Shown: positions 45,001-56,964, counted from the first letter of the stretch. The stretch is 64,000 nt of DNA from CALJFL01 sp039964455 (GCA_039964455.1 JBDVXK010000004.1:248001-312000); one strand, 5' to 3'. A program made the numbers and translations. The notes: generated by a model from the sequence alone, not told the origin.

Positions 45001-46425
45001 GTGCGTAATGTTTGGTCCACTCTGGCGCTGTGTTTGGGCAGTGCTGTTTTCTCACTATGGCCGCTTGTTTCGCAGGCGCAGACACCTGACCTGATTATCT
45101 ATGGTGACTATGTGCTCACCATGGAGCCCGGTGAAACGGTGCTGCGTGATGGTGCGGTGGTAGTGCAGGCTGACCGTATTGTGGCGGTGGGCCCGCGGGC
45201 CGACATCGATAAGCGCTTTGTTGCCAAGCGAACACTATCCGGTGCCGGCAGGGTGGTGATGCCCGGCTTGGTTAACGGCCATACCCACACAGCCATGACC
45301 CTGTTTCGGGGTATGGTTGATGACCTCGACCTGATGACTTGGCTTAACAATTACGTTTTTCCCATGGAAGGCCGCTTTGTCAGCCCCGAGTTCGTCAGGG
45401 TAGGCACTGAGCTGGCCTGTTGGGAGATGATCCGTGGTGGTACCACCAGTTTCGTCGATATGTACTTCTACCCGGATGAGATCGCCGGCGTTGTCGAGCG
45501 TTGCGGCCTGCGCGCTGTGGTTGCCTCCCCCCATATTGATTACCCCAGCCCGGGATTCAGCGGTTGGGACGACTCCTTCGCCGCCGCCAAAGATTTTGTA
45601 AAGCGCTGGCAGGGCAAGCACCCCAGGATTACCCCCGCGTTTGCGCCCCATGCGCCCTACACGGTTTCGCCGGAACACCTGCGTGCAACCGTTGAATCCG
45701 CCCAGGAAATGGGTGCGATAATTTCGATGCACCTTGCTGAGGCGCCGGCAGAAACCGAGTATATCGCCAAGAATTTCAACACCACGCCTGTGCAGCATGC
45801 CAACAAGCTCGGTTTGTATCAGCAGCGTTTGATTGCTGCGCATATGGTGCAGTTGAATGAAGAGGACATTCGTCTGACTGCCGCCGCTGGTGTGGGAGCA
45901 ATCCATAACCCCACGTCGAACATGAAGCTGGGGGCGGGTATTTCGCCAGTGCCGGCGATGCTGGCCGCCGGCATCAACGTGGGCCTAGGCACGGATGGCG
46001 CGGCCTCAAATAACGATCTGGACATGTGGGAAGAAATTCGTATGGCCGCTCTGCTGCACAAGGTCGCCAGTGGCGACCCTACAGCCTTACCCGCACAGCA
46101 GGCGCTGGCGATGGCGACGCGCCTGGGCGCGAGTGCGGCACGATTGGGCGACAGCGTGGGTCAGTTAAAAGCGGGCATGCAGGCCGACGTCATCCAGTTA
46201 CAGGTGGACAACACCCATCAGCAACCTTTGTATGACATCCTCTCTCACCTTGTCTACGTGCTGGACAGCACCAATGTGGTTACCACGGTAGTGGCGGGTC
46301 AGGTGCTGATGCAGGATCGTGAGGTGAAAACCATTAATGAATCGGCGTTAAGGCAGGCGGTGGCGAAGAAAAGCGATGAAATTCGCGGCGCTCTGTTAGA
46401 GACCAGAGCGTCTGACAATGATTAA
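45001..46425 (+). CDS. Exported amidohydrolase, MTA/SAH/adenosine deaminase-like
   Basis: A 474-residue metal-dependent deaminase of the TRZ/ATZ and MtaD branch. Metal ligands are in GLVNGHTHTAMTLFRG, APHAPYTVSP, MHLAEAP and GLGTDGAASNNDLDMWEE. Unlike cytoplasmic relatives, it begins with a signal peptide (MRNVWSTLALCLGSAVFSLW, cut near SQA-QTP). It has a GTG start preceded by GGAG. It is divergent from the TonB receptor, and I infer it deaminates adenosine-like nucleosides in the periplasm. The next gene overlaps its end by eight bases. Confidence 0.85.
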   Translation: MRNVWSTLALCLGSAVFSLWPLVSQAQTPDLIIYGDYVLTMEPGETVLRDGAVVVQADRIVAVGPRADIDKRFVAKRTLSGAGRVVMPGLVNGHTHTAMTLFRGMVDDLDLMTWLNNYVFPMEGRFVSPEFVRVGTELACWEMIRGGTTSFVDMYFYPDEIAGVVERCGLRAVVASPHIDYPSPGFSGWDDSFAAAKDFVKRWQGKHPRITPAFAPHAPYTVSPEHLRATVESAQEMGAIISMHLAEAPAETEYIAKNFNTTPVQHANKLGLYQQRLIAAHMVQLNEEDIRLTAAAGVGAIHNPTSNMKLGAGISPVPAMLAAGINVGLGTDGAASNNDLDMWEEIRMAALLHKVASGDPTALPAQQALAMATRLGASAARLGDSVGQLKAGMQADVIQLQVDNTHQQPLYDILSHLVYVLDSTNVVTTVVAGQVLMQDREVKTINESALRQAVAKKSDEIRGALLETRASDND

Positions 46426-46990
46426 GCTGCCAGCATCCCTATTTGCCCTGCTGTTGTTGGCAGGGTTCGGCGCCAGCGCGGAGAACACCATGCAGTATCC
46501 CGATAAAGAAACCGTTATCCGTGAACTGGGTTTGGAAGGGCATGTTGAGGGCGGTTATTTTCGCCGTACGTTTCAGGCGGATCACCGGGCCACTATAGAC
46601 CAGGGGGAGGGCGAGCGTTTCACGCTGACCTCAATTTTTTATCTGCTTACCGACGATGCCCCCATCGGGCATTGGCACAGGAACAAGTCAGATATCATTC
46701 ATTACTATCATCTTGGCGGTCCGGTTCACTATTACCTGATTCAACCGGATGGCGAATTACAAACGGTGGTTTTGGGACCGGACCTCGCAGCGGGTCAGCA
46801 GTTACAACTGACTGTGAAAGGCGGGGTGTGGAAGGCATCGCATTTGCCGCAGGGCTCTTACGGCCTGATCAGTGAGGCGGTATCACCCGGGTTTGAATAC
46901 GTTGATATGACACTGGGCCAGCGTGAGGCGCTGTTGGCCGAGTTCCCGCAGCATGCGCAGCTGATAGAGGCCTACACGCCTAACCCCTAA
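46418..46990 (+). CDS. Exported cupin (DUF985) protein
   Basis: A 190-residue protein with signal peptide (MIKLPASLFALLLLAGFGASA) and a DUF985 cupin domain. Typical motifs are LGLEGHVEGGYFRRTFQADH, TSIFYLLTDDAPIGHWHRNKSDIIHYYH and SYGLISEAVSPGFEYVDMTLG. The function of the family is unknown; some fungal and plant members are called RmlC-like. It overlaps the deaminase gene, so it is in the same operon, and ends convergent with the phosphoribosyltransferase (four shared bases). Confidence 0.88.
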   Translation: MIKLPASLFALLLLAGFGASAENTMQYPDKETVIRELGLEGHVEGGYFRRTFQADHRATIDQGEGERFTLTSIFYLLTDDAPIGHWHRNKSDIIHYYHLGGPVHYYLIQPDGELQTVVLGPDLAAGQQLQLTVKGGVWKASHLPQGSYGLISEAVSPGFEYVDMTLGQREALLAEFPQHAQLIEAYTPNP

Positions 46991-47562
46991 TCCGTTTTAT
47001 TGAGCAGCGCCGGTAGTTGGTCAAACAGAAAGCCCAGCTCAGGCTTGTTTTCACGTATTTCTTCGGCCGTTAAACCATCCAGCTCATGCGGGAACACCAG
47101 CCACTCTTCGGTCTCGTGAACGAAGTAGTCTGGCGCACGGCCCGCCTGATTGTTTTTAGGCTTGAAGTAAGGCGTAGCGATACGAATTTCCGGGGTATTT
47201 TTTTTGCAGGCTTCTCGCAGGTCGGCAACCGCCTGTTTTATCGACAACCCCGTGTCATGTACGTCATCGACAATCAGCAGTGAGTCTTCGGCTTCCAGCC
47301 GTTTGATCACATAATTAAGGCCGTGCACCATCACGTGACGGGAGCGTTCGCCAATGCCAGTGTAAGAAGACGTGCGAATAGCAATGTGGTCGGCATCTAC
47401 GCCCAACACATCCAGCAGCTCCTGCACCGCGATACCCACCGGCGCACCACCGCGCCATACACCAACAATGTAGTTGGGCCGGTAACCACTTTCATACACC
47501 TGCCAGGCAAGTCGGTAGGAATCTTCCAGTAGTTGCTGGGCATTGATGTAAAGCTTGTTCAT
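46987..47562 (-). CDS. Purine phosphoribosyltransferase
   Basis: A 191-residue type I phosphoribosyltransferase. The PRPP-binding motif is LLIVDDVHDTG, with IVGVWRGGAPVG as the earlier loop. It probably salvages hypoxanthine, guanine or xanthine; the base preference cannot be read. The hood region YFKPKNNQAGRAPDYF fits purine types. It faces the purine permease gene on the other side. Confidence 0.85.
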   Translation of the reverse strand: MNKLYINAQQLLEDSYRLAWQVYESGYRPNYIVGVWRGGAPVGIAVQELLDVLGVDADHIAIRTSSYTGIGERSRHVMVHGLNYVIKRLEAEDSLLIVDDVHDTGLSIKQAVADLREACKKNTPEIRIATPYFKPKNNQAGRAPDYFVHETEEWLVFPHELDGLTAEEIRENKPELGFLFDQLPALLNKTD

Positions 47563-47712
47563 GAAGTGATCCGCTGGCCGGTGAGGAAAAGAGAGAACGC
47601 AAGATTAGCATAGCCGTGGGCGGCTGAAACCTGCCCGGCGGTGGTTTGTGGCGAGGTGATTGCGTAAACTGCCTCGACCGCCTCGCGGCACCTAGAAGAC
47701 ATAAGGTAAACC

Positions 47713-49032
47713 ATGGATCAGGCCAAACAACCCACCGGTGGCGCTCTGGAGCGATTTTTTCAACTCTCCGAACATGGCACCAATATTCGCTCTGAATTGA
47801 TTGCCGGTGCCACGACCTTCGTCACCATGGCCTATATCATTTTTGTGAATCCGCAGATGATGGCCAGTGCGGGTATGGACTATGGTGCCAGTTTTGTAGC
47901 CACCTGCCTGGCATCTGCATTGGCCTGTTACCTCATGGGGCTTTATGCCAACTGGCCGGTCGGCCTTGCCCCGGGCATGGGGCTCAATGCCTTTTTTACC
48001 TACACCGTTGTTGCCGACATGGGGTATAGCTGGGAAGTTGCCCTGGGTGCAGTATTCCTGGCAGGTATTCTGTTTGTGATCATGAGTGTCACGCGCATTC
48101 GCCGTTGGATGCTGGATAGTATTCCACTGGATCTGCGCGTGGCGATGGGCGCTGGCGTAGGCCTGTTTGTCGGATTTATCGGTCTTAAGAGCGGCGGCAT
48201 TATTGTCGCCAGTGATGCTACTTACCTGACTCTGGGTGATCTCACACAGGCCGAGCCGTTTCTGGCGGCGCTGGGCTTTCTGCTGATCGCGATACTGTCT
48301 ATACGGCAAGTGCATGGCGCGATAATTATCGGCATTCTGGCTATCACGCTGGCGGCGCTGGGAATGGGCTTGGTGCAGTTCACCGGCCTGGTGTCTGCGC
48401 CGCCAAGCCTTGCGCCAACGTTTATGCAGCTGGACATTCTCGGCGCATTAGATGTGGCGATGACCAGCGTTATTATCGCGTTCCTGTTCGTCAACCTGTT
48501 TGATACCGCCGGCACCTTGCTGGGTGTGGCCAGCCGTGCCGGACTGGTGGATGAGCAGGGCAATATCCAGAACATGGACAGGGCGCTGAAAGCAGACAGC
48601 ACCTCCAGTGTGTTCGGTGCCTTCCTTGGTTGTGCCCCGGTCACCAGCTATGTGGAGAGTGCTGCAGGTGTTGCCGCCGGAGGGCGCACCGGGCTGACTG
48701 CGGTGACGGTGGGCACCTTGTTCTTGCTCGCTATTTTCTTTGCACCGCTGGCGGCCATGGTGCCGGCCTATGCTACTGCTGGCGCGTTGGTGTATGTGGC
48801 CATGCTGATGATGACAGGTATGCAGAGCCTGGAATGGAGCGATATGAGTGAGGTGGTACCTGCGCTCATTACCATCGTGATGATTCCGCTGTCCTTCTCC
48901 ATCGCCAACGGTATTGCCGTGGGCTTTATCAGCTATGTTGCGATCAAGCTGTGTGTAGGCCGCCACGCTGACATCACACCCGGCGCCTGGTTCCTGGCGC
49001 TGATATTCATGGCCAAATTCGCCTTTATGTAG
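47713..49032 (+). CDS. NCS2 family purine permease (AzgA/PbuG-like)
   Basis: A 439-residue inner-membrane transporter with about 12-14 helices. The AzgA-branch motifs EIGAGATTFVTMAYIIFVNPQM-like start, NWPVGLAPGMGLNAFFTY, LFDTAGTLLGVASRAG and GAFLGCAPVTSYVESAAGVAAGGRTGLT are clear. The substrates are probably adenine, guanine or hypoxanthine. The ribosome site is TAAGG. It is divergent from the phosphoribosyltransferase gene. A small hairpin (CCGCT/AGCGG) follows the stop codon. Confidence 0.93.
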   Translation: MDQAKQPTGGALERFFQLSEHGTNIRSELIAGATTFVTMAYIIFVNPQMMASAGMDYGASFVATCLASALACYLMGLYANWPVGLAPGMGLNAFFTYTVVADMGYSWEVALGAVFLAGILFVIMSVTRIRRWMLDSIPLDLRVAMGAGVGLFVGFIGLKSGGIIVASDATYLTLGDLTQAEPFLAALGFLLIAILSIRQVHGAIIIGILAITLAALGMGLVQFTGLVSAPPSLAPTFMQLDILGALDVAMTSVIIAFLFVNLFDTAGTLLGVASRAGLVDEQGNIQNMDRALKADSTSSVFGAFLGCAPVTSYVESAAGVAAGGRTGLTAVTVGTLFLLAIFFAPLAAMVPAYATAGALVYVAMLMMTGMQSLEWSDMSEVVPALITIVMIPLSFSIANGIAVGFISYVAIKLCVGRHADITPGAWFLALIFMAKFAFM

Positions 49033-49053
49033 CCGCTGTAGCGGTGGTTCTCA

Positions 49054-49082
49054 TTTAATGGCGCTCATGTCTCGGTTATAAT
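49054..49082 (+). promoter_or_regulatory. Likely sigma-70 promoter of pepD
   Basis: A consensus TATAAT at 49077-49082 lies 25 bases before the pepD ATG, with a weak -35 (TTTAAT) 17 bases upstream. Confidence 0.4.
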
Positions 49083-49106
49083 CGCGGCCCCTTGTCGGAG
49101 CCCTGA

Positions 49107-50549
49107 ATGAAACCTGAGCACTATCCAATGCAGCCCGCACACCTGTGGGAGCATTTCTACCAGATCACCCGCATACCGCGACCGTCGAAAGAGGAAATGG
49201 CGGTGCGTCAGTATGTGATTGACCAGGCTGAGGCCGCCGGCCATGCATGGCAGATGGACGCGCAGGGTAACCTGGTGATCCGTGTTCCCGGCTCCGCCGG
49301 CATGGAGAGCAACGGCACCGTTATTATCCAGAACCACCTGGATATGGTGACGGTTAAAACCGAAGACAAGGAACACAATTTTTCTACCGATCCGCTCAGC
49401 CTGCAGGTGAATGACGGCTGGCTGCTGGCCGACCGCACCACGCTGGGTGCCGATAACGGGGTTGGCTGTGCCGCCGCGCTGGCGGTGATGACCGATACCG
49501 AGGTGGCCCACCCACCGCTGGAGTTGTTGTTCACCGTAGATGAGGAAACCGGTCTGGGTGGCGCACTTAACCTGGACGCAGGCCTGCTCACGGGTACCCG
49601 CATGCTCAACCTCGATACCGAGGACTGGAACGAGTTGTACATAGGCTGCGCAGGGGGTGGCGGCTGGCACTTCGAGCGCCAGTTTGAGCAGCAGGCACTG
49701 CCAGACTCTGAAGAATGCTGGAGCCTGTCGCTGAAAGGATTGGCCGGTGGCCACTCGGGTATCGAAATTCATCACCAGTTGGCCAACGCCATCAAACTAC
49801 TGGCGCAGGCATTGGATGGTATCGACGGGCTGCGACTGGCTGGCTTTGACGCCGGGGTGGCGCACAATGTGATACCCCGTGAGGCCTCAGCGGTGTTTGC
49901 CTGCACACCCGGGCAGGGCGATGTTCTGGCTGCCCGTTTGCCAGCACTGCGCGAGAGCTGGCTGGGCTATTTGCCTGCGGCTGACAACGGCCTGGAGTTT
50001 GTTCTCTCACCCGCGATCGCCACTATGGGGTTAACAGAGCCTGACACGGCACGGGTATGCGGCCTGATCAGCCTGATGCCCCACGGCCCGCAGGCCTACA
50101 GTCTGGAGCAGCCTGCGGATCTGGTTGACCTGAGTATTAACCTGGCACGGCTGACGCTCACCGACGGCCTGCTGTTTGTAGAGTCCAGCTTCCGCTTTTT
50201 CAACGAGCAGCAGAGCCTGCCGCTGCAGCGCACCGTGCTGGACCTGGCGGCGTTGTTTGAGCTGACCGTAACCCCGGATGTGGGCTATCCCGGCTGGCAG
50301 CCTGACTTCAGCAGTAAGCTGTTGGCTCAGGGCATTGCGCTGCATGAGCGCCTGTTTGGCTTTGAGCCTGCGGTAAAGGCCATCCACGCGGGCCTGGAAT
50401 GCGGTATCCTCAAGGGCAAGAAAACGGATCTGGATATTCTTTCATTCGGGCCCACAATTCGCGGCGCGCACTCGCCCACCGAACGTTTGGAAATAAGCAC
50501 AGTTACCCCGTTCTGGCAGTTGTTGACGACACTGCTGGCGGAAATGTAA
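49107..50549 (+). CDS. pepD: Aminoacyl-histidine dipeptidase (M20 family)
   Basis: A 480-residue cytoplasmic zinc dipeptidase. Metal-site motifs include VIIQNHLDMVTVK, LGADNGVGCAAALAVM, DEETGLGGALNLD and LDTEDWNELYIGCAGG. The length equals E. coli PepD (485). CGGAG precedes the ATG. Confidence 0.95.
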   Translation: MKPEHYPMQPAHLWEHFYQITRIPRPSKEEMAVRQYVIDQAEAAGHAWQMDAQGNLVIRVPGSAGMESNGTVIIQNHLDMVTVKTEDKEHNFSTDPLSLQVNDGWLLADRTTLGADNGVGCAAALAVMTDTEVAHPPLELLFTVDEETGLGGALNLDAGLLTGTRMLNLDTEDWNELYIGCAGGGGWHFERQFEQQALPDSEECWSLSLKGLAGGHSGIEIHHQLANAIKLLAQALDGIDGLRLAGFDAGVAHNVIPREASAVFACTPGQGDVLAARLPALRESWLGYLPAADNGLEFVLSPAIATMGLTEPDTARVCGLISLMPHGPQAYSLEQPADLVDLSINLARLTLTDGLLFVESSFRFFNEQQSLPLQRTVLDLAALFELTVTPDVGYPGWQPDFSSKLLAQGIALHERLFGFEPAVKAIHAGLECGILKGKKTDLDILSFGPTIRGAHSPTERLEISTVTPFWQLLTTLLAEM

Positions 50550-50566
50550 GCAAGGAAAATAGAGTC

Positions 50567-51754
50567 ATGTTAAATACACTGGAACGACTTCCCCCGGATT
50601 CCATTCTCGGGTTGGCCGCCGAATGCCGCGCCGACCCCAACCCTAACAAGGTTGACCTGACGGTTGGCGTCTACATGGACGAGAGCGGTGTGACGCCGGT
50701 GTTCGAGGCGGTCAGGCAGGCACAGCAAGCACTGGTGGCTGAGGAAACAACCAAGGTCTACATTCCGCCTGCGGGTGACGCACTGTTCAATCAGGGCATG
50801 CAGAAACTGGTGCTGGGCGAAGGCAGTACCGCGCTGCAAGAGAACCGGGTAAGCAGCATACAAGCTCCCGGTGGCTGTGGTGCCCTGCGTATTGGCGCCG
50901 AGATTGTGCAGGCCGCATCACCCGGTACCCGGGTGTGGGTGAGTGACCCGACCTGGCCTGTGCACATTCCCTTGCTGGGTAGTGTGGGCCTGAAATTCGA
51001 AACTTATCGTTACTACGACCCTGCCAGTCATGGGGTAAATTTCGACGGGATGGTCGAAGACCTGAAAAAAGCCAAAGCCGGCGAGATCGTGCTTCTTCAT
51101 GGTTGTTGCCATAACCCCTGCGGCGCAGACCTGTCGCCTGAGCAGTGGGCGGTGATTGCCGATATGGCTGAGGCGCAGGGTTTTACGCCAATGATTGATA
51201 TAGCCTACCAGGGTCTGGGTGATGGCCTCGACCAGGACGCCGTAGGCTTGCGGCTTTTGGCAGAGCGTTTGCCTGAGTTGATTGTGGCGGCATCGTGTTC
51301 CAAGAATATGGGTTTGTATCGCGAGCGCACCGGTATTTGTATTTTCATTTGTCGCGATAGTGACAACGCAGAGGCGGTGTTCAGTCAGGCGGCGGTGGCT
51401 GCACGGCGGGTCTACTCCATGCCCCCGGCGCACGGCGCAATTCTCGCCGGACGCATTCTGTCTGAGCCCGCGCTGGAAGCACTGTGGCGCGACGAACTGG
51501 CGGCCATGTGCGAGCGCATCAATGGTCTGCGCGCCGACCTTGTGTCGCGCTTACAGGCTGTCAGCGATCGCGACTTCAGTTTTATCCAGCGTGAGAAAGG
51601 CATGTTCTCGTTTCTGGGGCTCAGTGCCGAGCAGGCTCAGCGCCTGCGGGCGGAGCACAGCGTTTATATGCTGGATTCCTCGCGTATCAATGTTGCCGGC
51701 ATCAATGCCGCGAACATTGATACGCTCGCAAAGGCAGTGGCGGCAGTTCTCTAG
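50567..51754 (+). CDS. Aromatic/aspartate aminotransferase (class I)
   Basis: A 395-residue PLP enzyme of the AspC/TyrB group. It shows DPNPNKVDLTVGVYMDESG near the N-terminus, CCHNPCGADL and ASCSKNMGLYRERTG with the PLP lysine, and SSRINVAGINAANIDTLAKAV at the end. I chose the ATG at 50567 with AAGGA upstream; the open frame continues through pepD. It follows pepD by 17 bases. Confidence 0.93.
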   Translation: MLNTLERLPPDSILGLAAECRADPNPNKVDLTVGVYMDESGVTPVFEAVRQAQQALVAEETTKVYIPPAGDALFNQGMQKLVLGEGSTALQENRVSSIQAPGGCGALRIGAEIVQAASPGTRVWVSDPTWPVHIPLLGSVGLKFETYRYYDPASHGVNFDGMVEDLKKAKAGEIVLLHGCCHNPCGADLSPEQWAVIADMAEAQGFTPMIDIAYQGLGDGLDQDAVGLRLLAERLPELIVAASCSKNMGLYRERTGICIFICRDSDNAEAVFSQAAVAARRVYSMPPAHGAILAGRILSEPALEALWRDELAAMCERINGLRADLVSRLQAVSDRDFSFIQREKGMFSFLGLSAEQAQRLRAEHSVYMLDSSRINVAGINAANIDTLAKAVAAVL

Positions 51755-51760
51755 ATCGGC

Positions 51761-53656
51761 TTAGCCGTCGAGTTCGGCCCAGCGGTCGTAAGCCTGCTCC
51801 AGTTCTTTTTGGGTGTCGGTGAGAGCCTGCACGGTGGCATCGATATGGTCGCGCTCACCCTGGTAAAAGCCGGGCTCTGCGATGGCGGCTTCCAGTTCGC
51901 CCTGGCGTTGTTCCAGAGTCTCGATCGTAGCTGGCAAGGCCTCCAGCTCGCGCTGGTCTTTATAGGATAATTTGCGGGTGGCCGGCGGTGCAGCGGGCTT
52001 GCTCGCAACCGGCTCCACCTGTTCAATGGTGCTGGTTGGCATCGCGCCTGCCGAGCCCTCAACTTCTACCAATTTTCCACCGCGGGCTTCCCATTCACTG
52101 TAGCCACCGGCGTGCTCGCTGATCACGCCACCGCCTTCGGCGACCAGCAAGCTGGTAACCACGTTGTCCATGAAATCACGATCGTGGCTGACCAGTATTA
52201 CGGTGCCATCGAAGGTGAGCAGAATTTCTTCCAGCAGCTCCAGGGTTTCGATGTCAAGGTCGTTGGTGGGTTCGTCGAGCACCAGCAGGTTGGCCGGCTT
52301 GCTGAACAGGCGCGCGAGTATGGCGCGATTCTGCTCGCCCCCGGATAGCGCTTTGACGGGTGTGCGTACCCTTTCAGGGCTGAACAAAAAGTCCCCGAGA
52401 TAGGAGATGGCATGACGGCGCTTGCCGTTGATTTCGATGAAGTCTTGCCCGCCGCACACGTTATCAATGAGGTTGGCTTCCGGGTCCAGCTTGTCACGCA
52501 GTTGGTCGGAGTAGGCGACCTCCAGCTTGCTGCCCAGTTTTACCGTGCCGCTGTCCGGCTCCAGCTGGCCCAGCAGCAGCTTGACCAGGGTGGACTTCCC
52601 CGCACCGTTGGCGCCGACAATGCCTATACGATCACCGCGCTGGATGATGGTGGAAAAATCGCGGATGACGGTCTTGTCGTCGAAGGCTTTGCCGACGCCC
52701 TTGAGCTCCGCCACGATTTTGCCAGAGGCCTGTGCTTCTTCCACGTTGAAATTTGCGGTGCCCGTTTTGGCGCGACGCTCGGCGCGCTCGTTGCGCATTT
52801 CCTTCAAGGCTCGAACACGGCCTTCGTTGCGCGTACGCCGGGCTTTGATTCCCTGGCGAATCCACACTTCTTCCTCGGCCAGGCGCTTGTCGAACAATTC
52901 ATTGGCCCGTTCTTCTGCCTGCAACTGCTGCTCCCGGTGGCGCAGGAAACCCTGGTAGTCGCCTTCCCAATAGGTCAGGTGTCCGCGGTCCAGCTCGGCA
53001 ATACTGGTAACCACGTTCTGCAAAAAGCGCCGGTCGTGGGTGATGAGGATGAGGGCGCCGCGGTAATTAGCCAGTTGCGTTTCCAGCCACTGGATGGCGG
53101 GAATGTCTAGGTGGTTAGTGGGCTCATCCAGCAACAGAACTTCCGGCTCGCACACCAGTGCTCTTGCCAGGGCAACGCGCCGGCGCCAACCCCCGGACAA
53201 TTCCGACAGTTTGGCGTCTGCAGGCAGTTGGAGCTGGCTGAGTGTCGTCTCTACCCGCTGCTGCAGGCTCCAACCATCTACCGCTTCTAGCTTGTGCTGC
53301 ACCCTGGCCAGTGCGTCCATGTCTACATCGTTACCGGCGAGTAGCAGGTCGTGGTACTGGGACAGTAATTCACCAGCTTCTTCCAGCCCGCCGGCCACCA
53401 GTTGGTAGACACTGGCATGGTCTGCATCGGGCAGGGTCTGTTCCAGCCTCGCCATGCGCACGCCGGGGCGCAGCCAGCGCTCGCCGTTATCGGGAACGAT
53501 CTCTCCGGCCAGCATTTTCAGCAGGGTCGTTTTGCCGGCGCCGTTGCGGCCCAACAGGCCCAGCTTGTCGCCACGCTTGATGATCAGCTCTACCTGGTCG
53601 AGCAGAACCTGGGTGCCGTATTGGAGGTCGACCTTGTCGAGTTTCAGCAGTGGCAT
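51761..53656 (-). CDS. uup: ABC-F ATPase Uup
   Basis: A 631-residue ABC-F protein with two ATPase domains, Walker A GRNGAGKTT near residue 39 and GANGAGKST in the second half, and LSGGWRRR and LSGGEQNR signatures. The linker has the ABC-F positively charged segment (RQGIKARRTRNEGRVRALK). The C-terminal 70 residues form the coiled coil typical of Uup. Uup acts on stalled ribosomes or DNA branch points. I chose the ATG at 53654-53656 over a TTG nine codons earlier. Confidence 0.93.
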   Translation of the reverse strand: MPLLKLDKVDLQYGTQVLLDQVELIIKRGDKLGLLGRNGAGKTTLLKMLAGEIVPDNGERWLRPGVRMARLEQTLPDADHASVYQLVAGGLEEAGELLSQYHDLLLAGNDVDMDALARVQHKLEAVDGWSLQQRVETTLSQLQLPADAKLSELSGGWRRRVALARALVCEPEVLLLDEPTNHLDIPAIQWLETQLANYRGALILITHDRRFLQNVVTSIAELDRGHLTYWEGDYQGFLRHREQQLQAEERANELFDKRLAEEEVWIRQGIKARRTRNEGRVRALKEMRNERAERRAKTGTANFNVEEAQASGKIVAELKGVGKAFDDKTVIRDFSTIIQRGDRIGIVGANGAGKSTLVKLLLGQLEPDSGTVKLGSKLEVAYSDQLRDKLDPEANLIDNVCGGQDFIEINGKRRHAISYLGDFLFSPERVRTPVKALSGGEQNRAILARLFSKPANLLVLDEPTNDLDIETLELLEEILLTFDGTVILVSHDRDFMDNVVTSLLVAEGGGVISEHAGGYSEWEARGGKLVEVEGSAGAMPTSTIEQVEPVASKPAAPPATRKLSYKDQRELEALPATIETLEQRQGELEAAIAEPGFYQGERDHIDATVQALTDTQKELEQAYDRWAELDG

Positions 53657-53878
53657 AAGGTGTCGCCGTGTGGCGGAAGGCAAAAGAGGCGCGCATTCTA
53701 CGCCAGCTTACCGGTTCTGCACAGGGATCAATAAGCCCCTGTATAACTGTTGCCCATTGCAGTTGCGCGGCTGCTTTTTGTCATTACCGGCAGACCATCG
53801 CTCAATCTGTGGCCGGCGCCTTGCCAAATCGCCGTGGCTTATGCATTCTCCCGACCACACCCGTTGCAGAGCCACGTT

Positions 53879-55831
<1,953 letters not shown>

Positions 55832-55927
55832 GCCGCTGGCTGTCCTGAATCCGTAGAGGCTGGCTAACGCCTGCTGGCTGGATTTTCGGTTATCATTGTC
55901 GCTCCATCAGCCATTGAAACCGCTACC

Positions 55928-56962
55928 ATGCTGACCAATGAACAAGCCCGCTACGATCGCCAGATCGCCTCCTGGCTAACCCTCTGTGCCGTCGTTATTT
56001 TCGGGATGATTTTGCTGGGCGGAGTGACCCGCCTCACCGATTCGGGCCTGTCTATGGTGGAGTGGAAGCCCCTGATGGGTGTCGTGCCACCGATGAGCGA
56101 ACAGGCCTGGCTGGAAACCTTCGACAAGTACAAGCAGTACCCCGAGTACCAGAAGATCAACAAGGGCATGAGTCTGGATGCCTTCAAATCCATCTTTATG
56201 TACGAGTACCTGCACCGGGTGCTGGGACGCCTGATTGGCGTGCTTTTCTTTTTCCCCATGATGTTCTTTGCCCTGAAGGGTAGGGTGCGCGCCGGCCTGA
56301 TGCCCAAACTGTGGGTGCTGTTTATTCTGGGTGGCTGTCAGGGTCTGCTGGGCTGGTACATGGTCAAGAGTGGTCTGGTTGATCGCCCCGATGTGAGTCA
56401 ATACCGCCTCACCGCTCACCTGGGGTTAGCAGTGCTGATCTATGCCTACATGCTATGGGTGATATTCGATCTGGTATTTCCCAAGCAGGGCCTGGCTGAG
56501 GGCCGCCACAGCGGATTCTCTCTCACCCTTGTCGGGCTTGTGTTTTTGATGATTTTAAGCGGGGGCCTGGTGGCCGGTACAGATGCGGGCTACGCCTATA
56601 GCACCTGGCCGCTGATGGGTGAGAGCTTCGTGCCGCAGGGTTTGTACGCTACCAGCCCGGCGTGGTTGGCGATGTTTGAAGACATCACCACCATCCAGTT
56701 TAACCACCGCATGTTCGCTTATGTACTGGTAGGTCTGATCGGCTTTTTTGCGGTCAGGGTACTTGCCGGCGGTGTGGCATCGCGCGGCAAACTGGCCGTT
56801 GTGCTGGTGCTGCTGGCGCTGGCCCTGCAGGTGACGCTGGGTATCAGCACCTTGCTGCTGCATGTGCCGGTGGCAATTGCAGCTGCCCATCAGGGTGGGG
56901 CGGTACTGCTGCTTAGTGCGATGCTGTTTGCCGCACATGGCTTGCAGCGGGCAAATCCCTAG
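55928..56962 (+). CDS. ctaA: Heme A synthase (COX15/CtaA family)
   Basis: A 344-residue integral membrane enzyme converting heme O to heme A for cytochrome c oxidase. It opens with ILLGGVTRLTDSGLSMVEWKPLMG and has EYLHRVLGRLIG, conserved His ligands and the INFMHR-like FNHRMFAY segment. About eight helices are seen. It implies an aa3-type terminal oxidase in the organism. Confidence 0.94.
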   Translation: MLTNEQARYDRQIASWLTLCAVVIFGMILLGGVTRLTDSGLSMVEWKPLMGVVPPMSEQAWLETFDKYKQYPEYQKINKGMSLDAFKSIFMYEYLHRVLGRLIGVLFFFPMMFFALKGRVRAGLMPKLWVLFILGGCQGLLGWYMVKSGLVDRPDVSQYRLTAHLGLAVLIYAYMLWVIFDLVFPKQGLAEGRHSGFSLTLVGLVFLMILSGGLVAGTDAGYAYSTWPLMGESFVPQGLYATSPAWLAMFEDITTIQFNHRMFAYVLVGLIGFFAVRVLAGGVASRGKLAVVLVLLALALQVTLGISTLLLHVPVAIAAAHQGGAVLLLSAMLFAAHGLQRANP

Positions 56963-56964
56963 GC

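Noticed and set aside
49031..49046. Hairpin CCGCT/AGCGG after the purine permease
   Set aside because: The stem is five base pairs with a two-base loop and no T-run, too weak to call a terminator.
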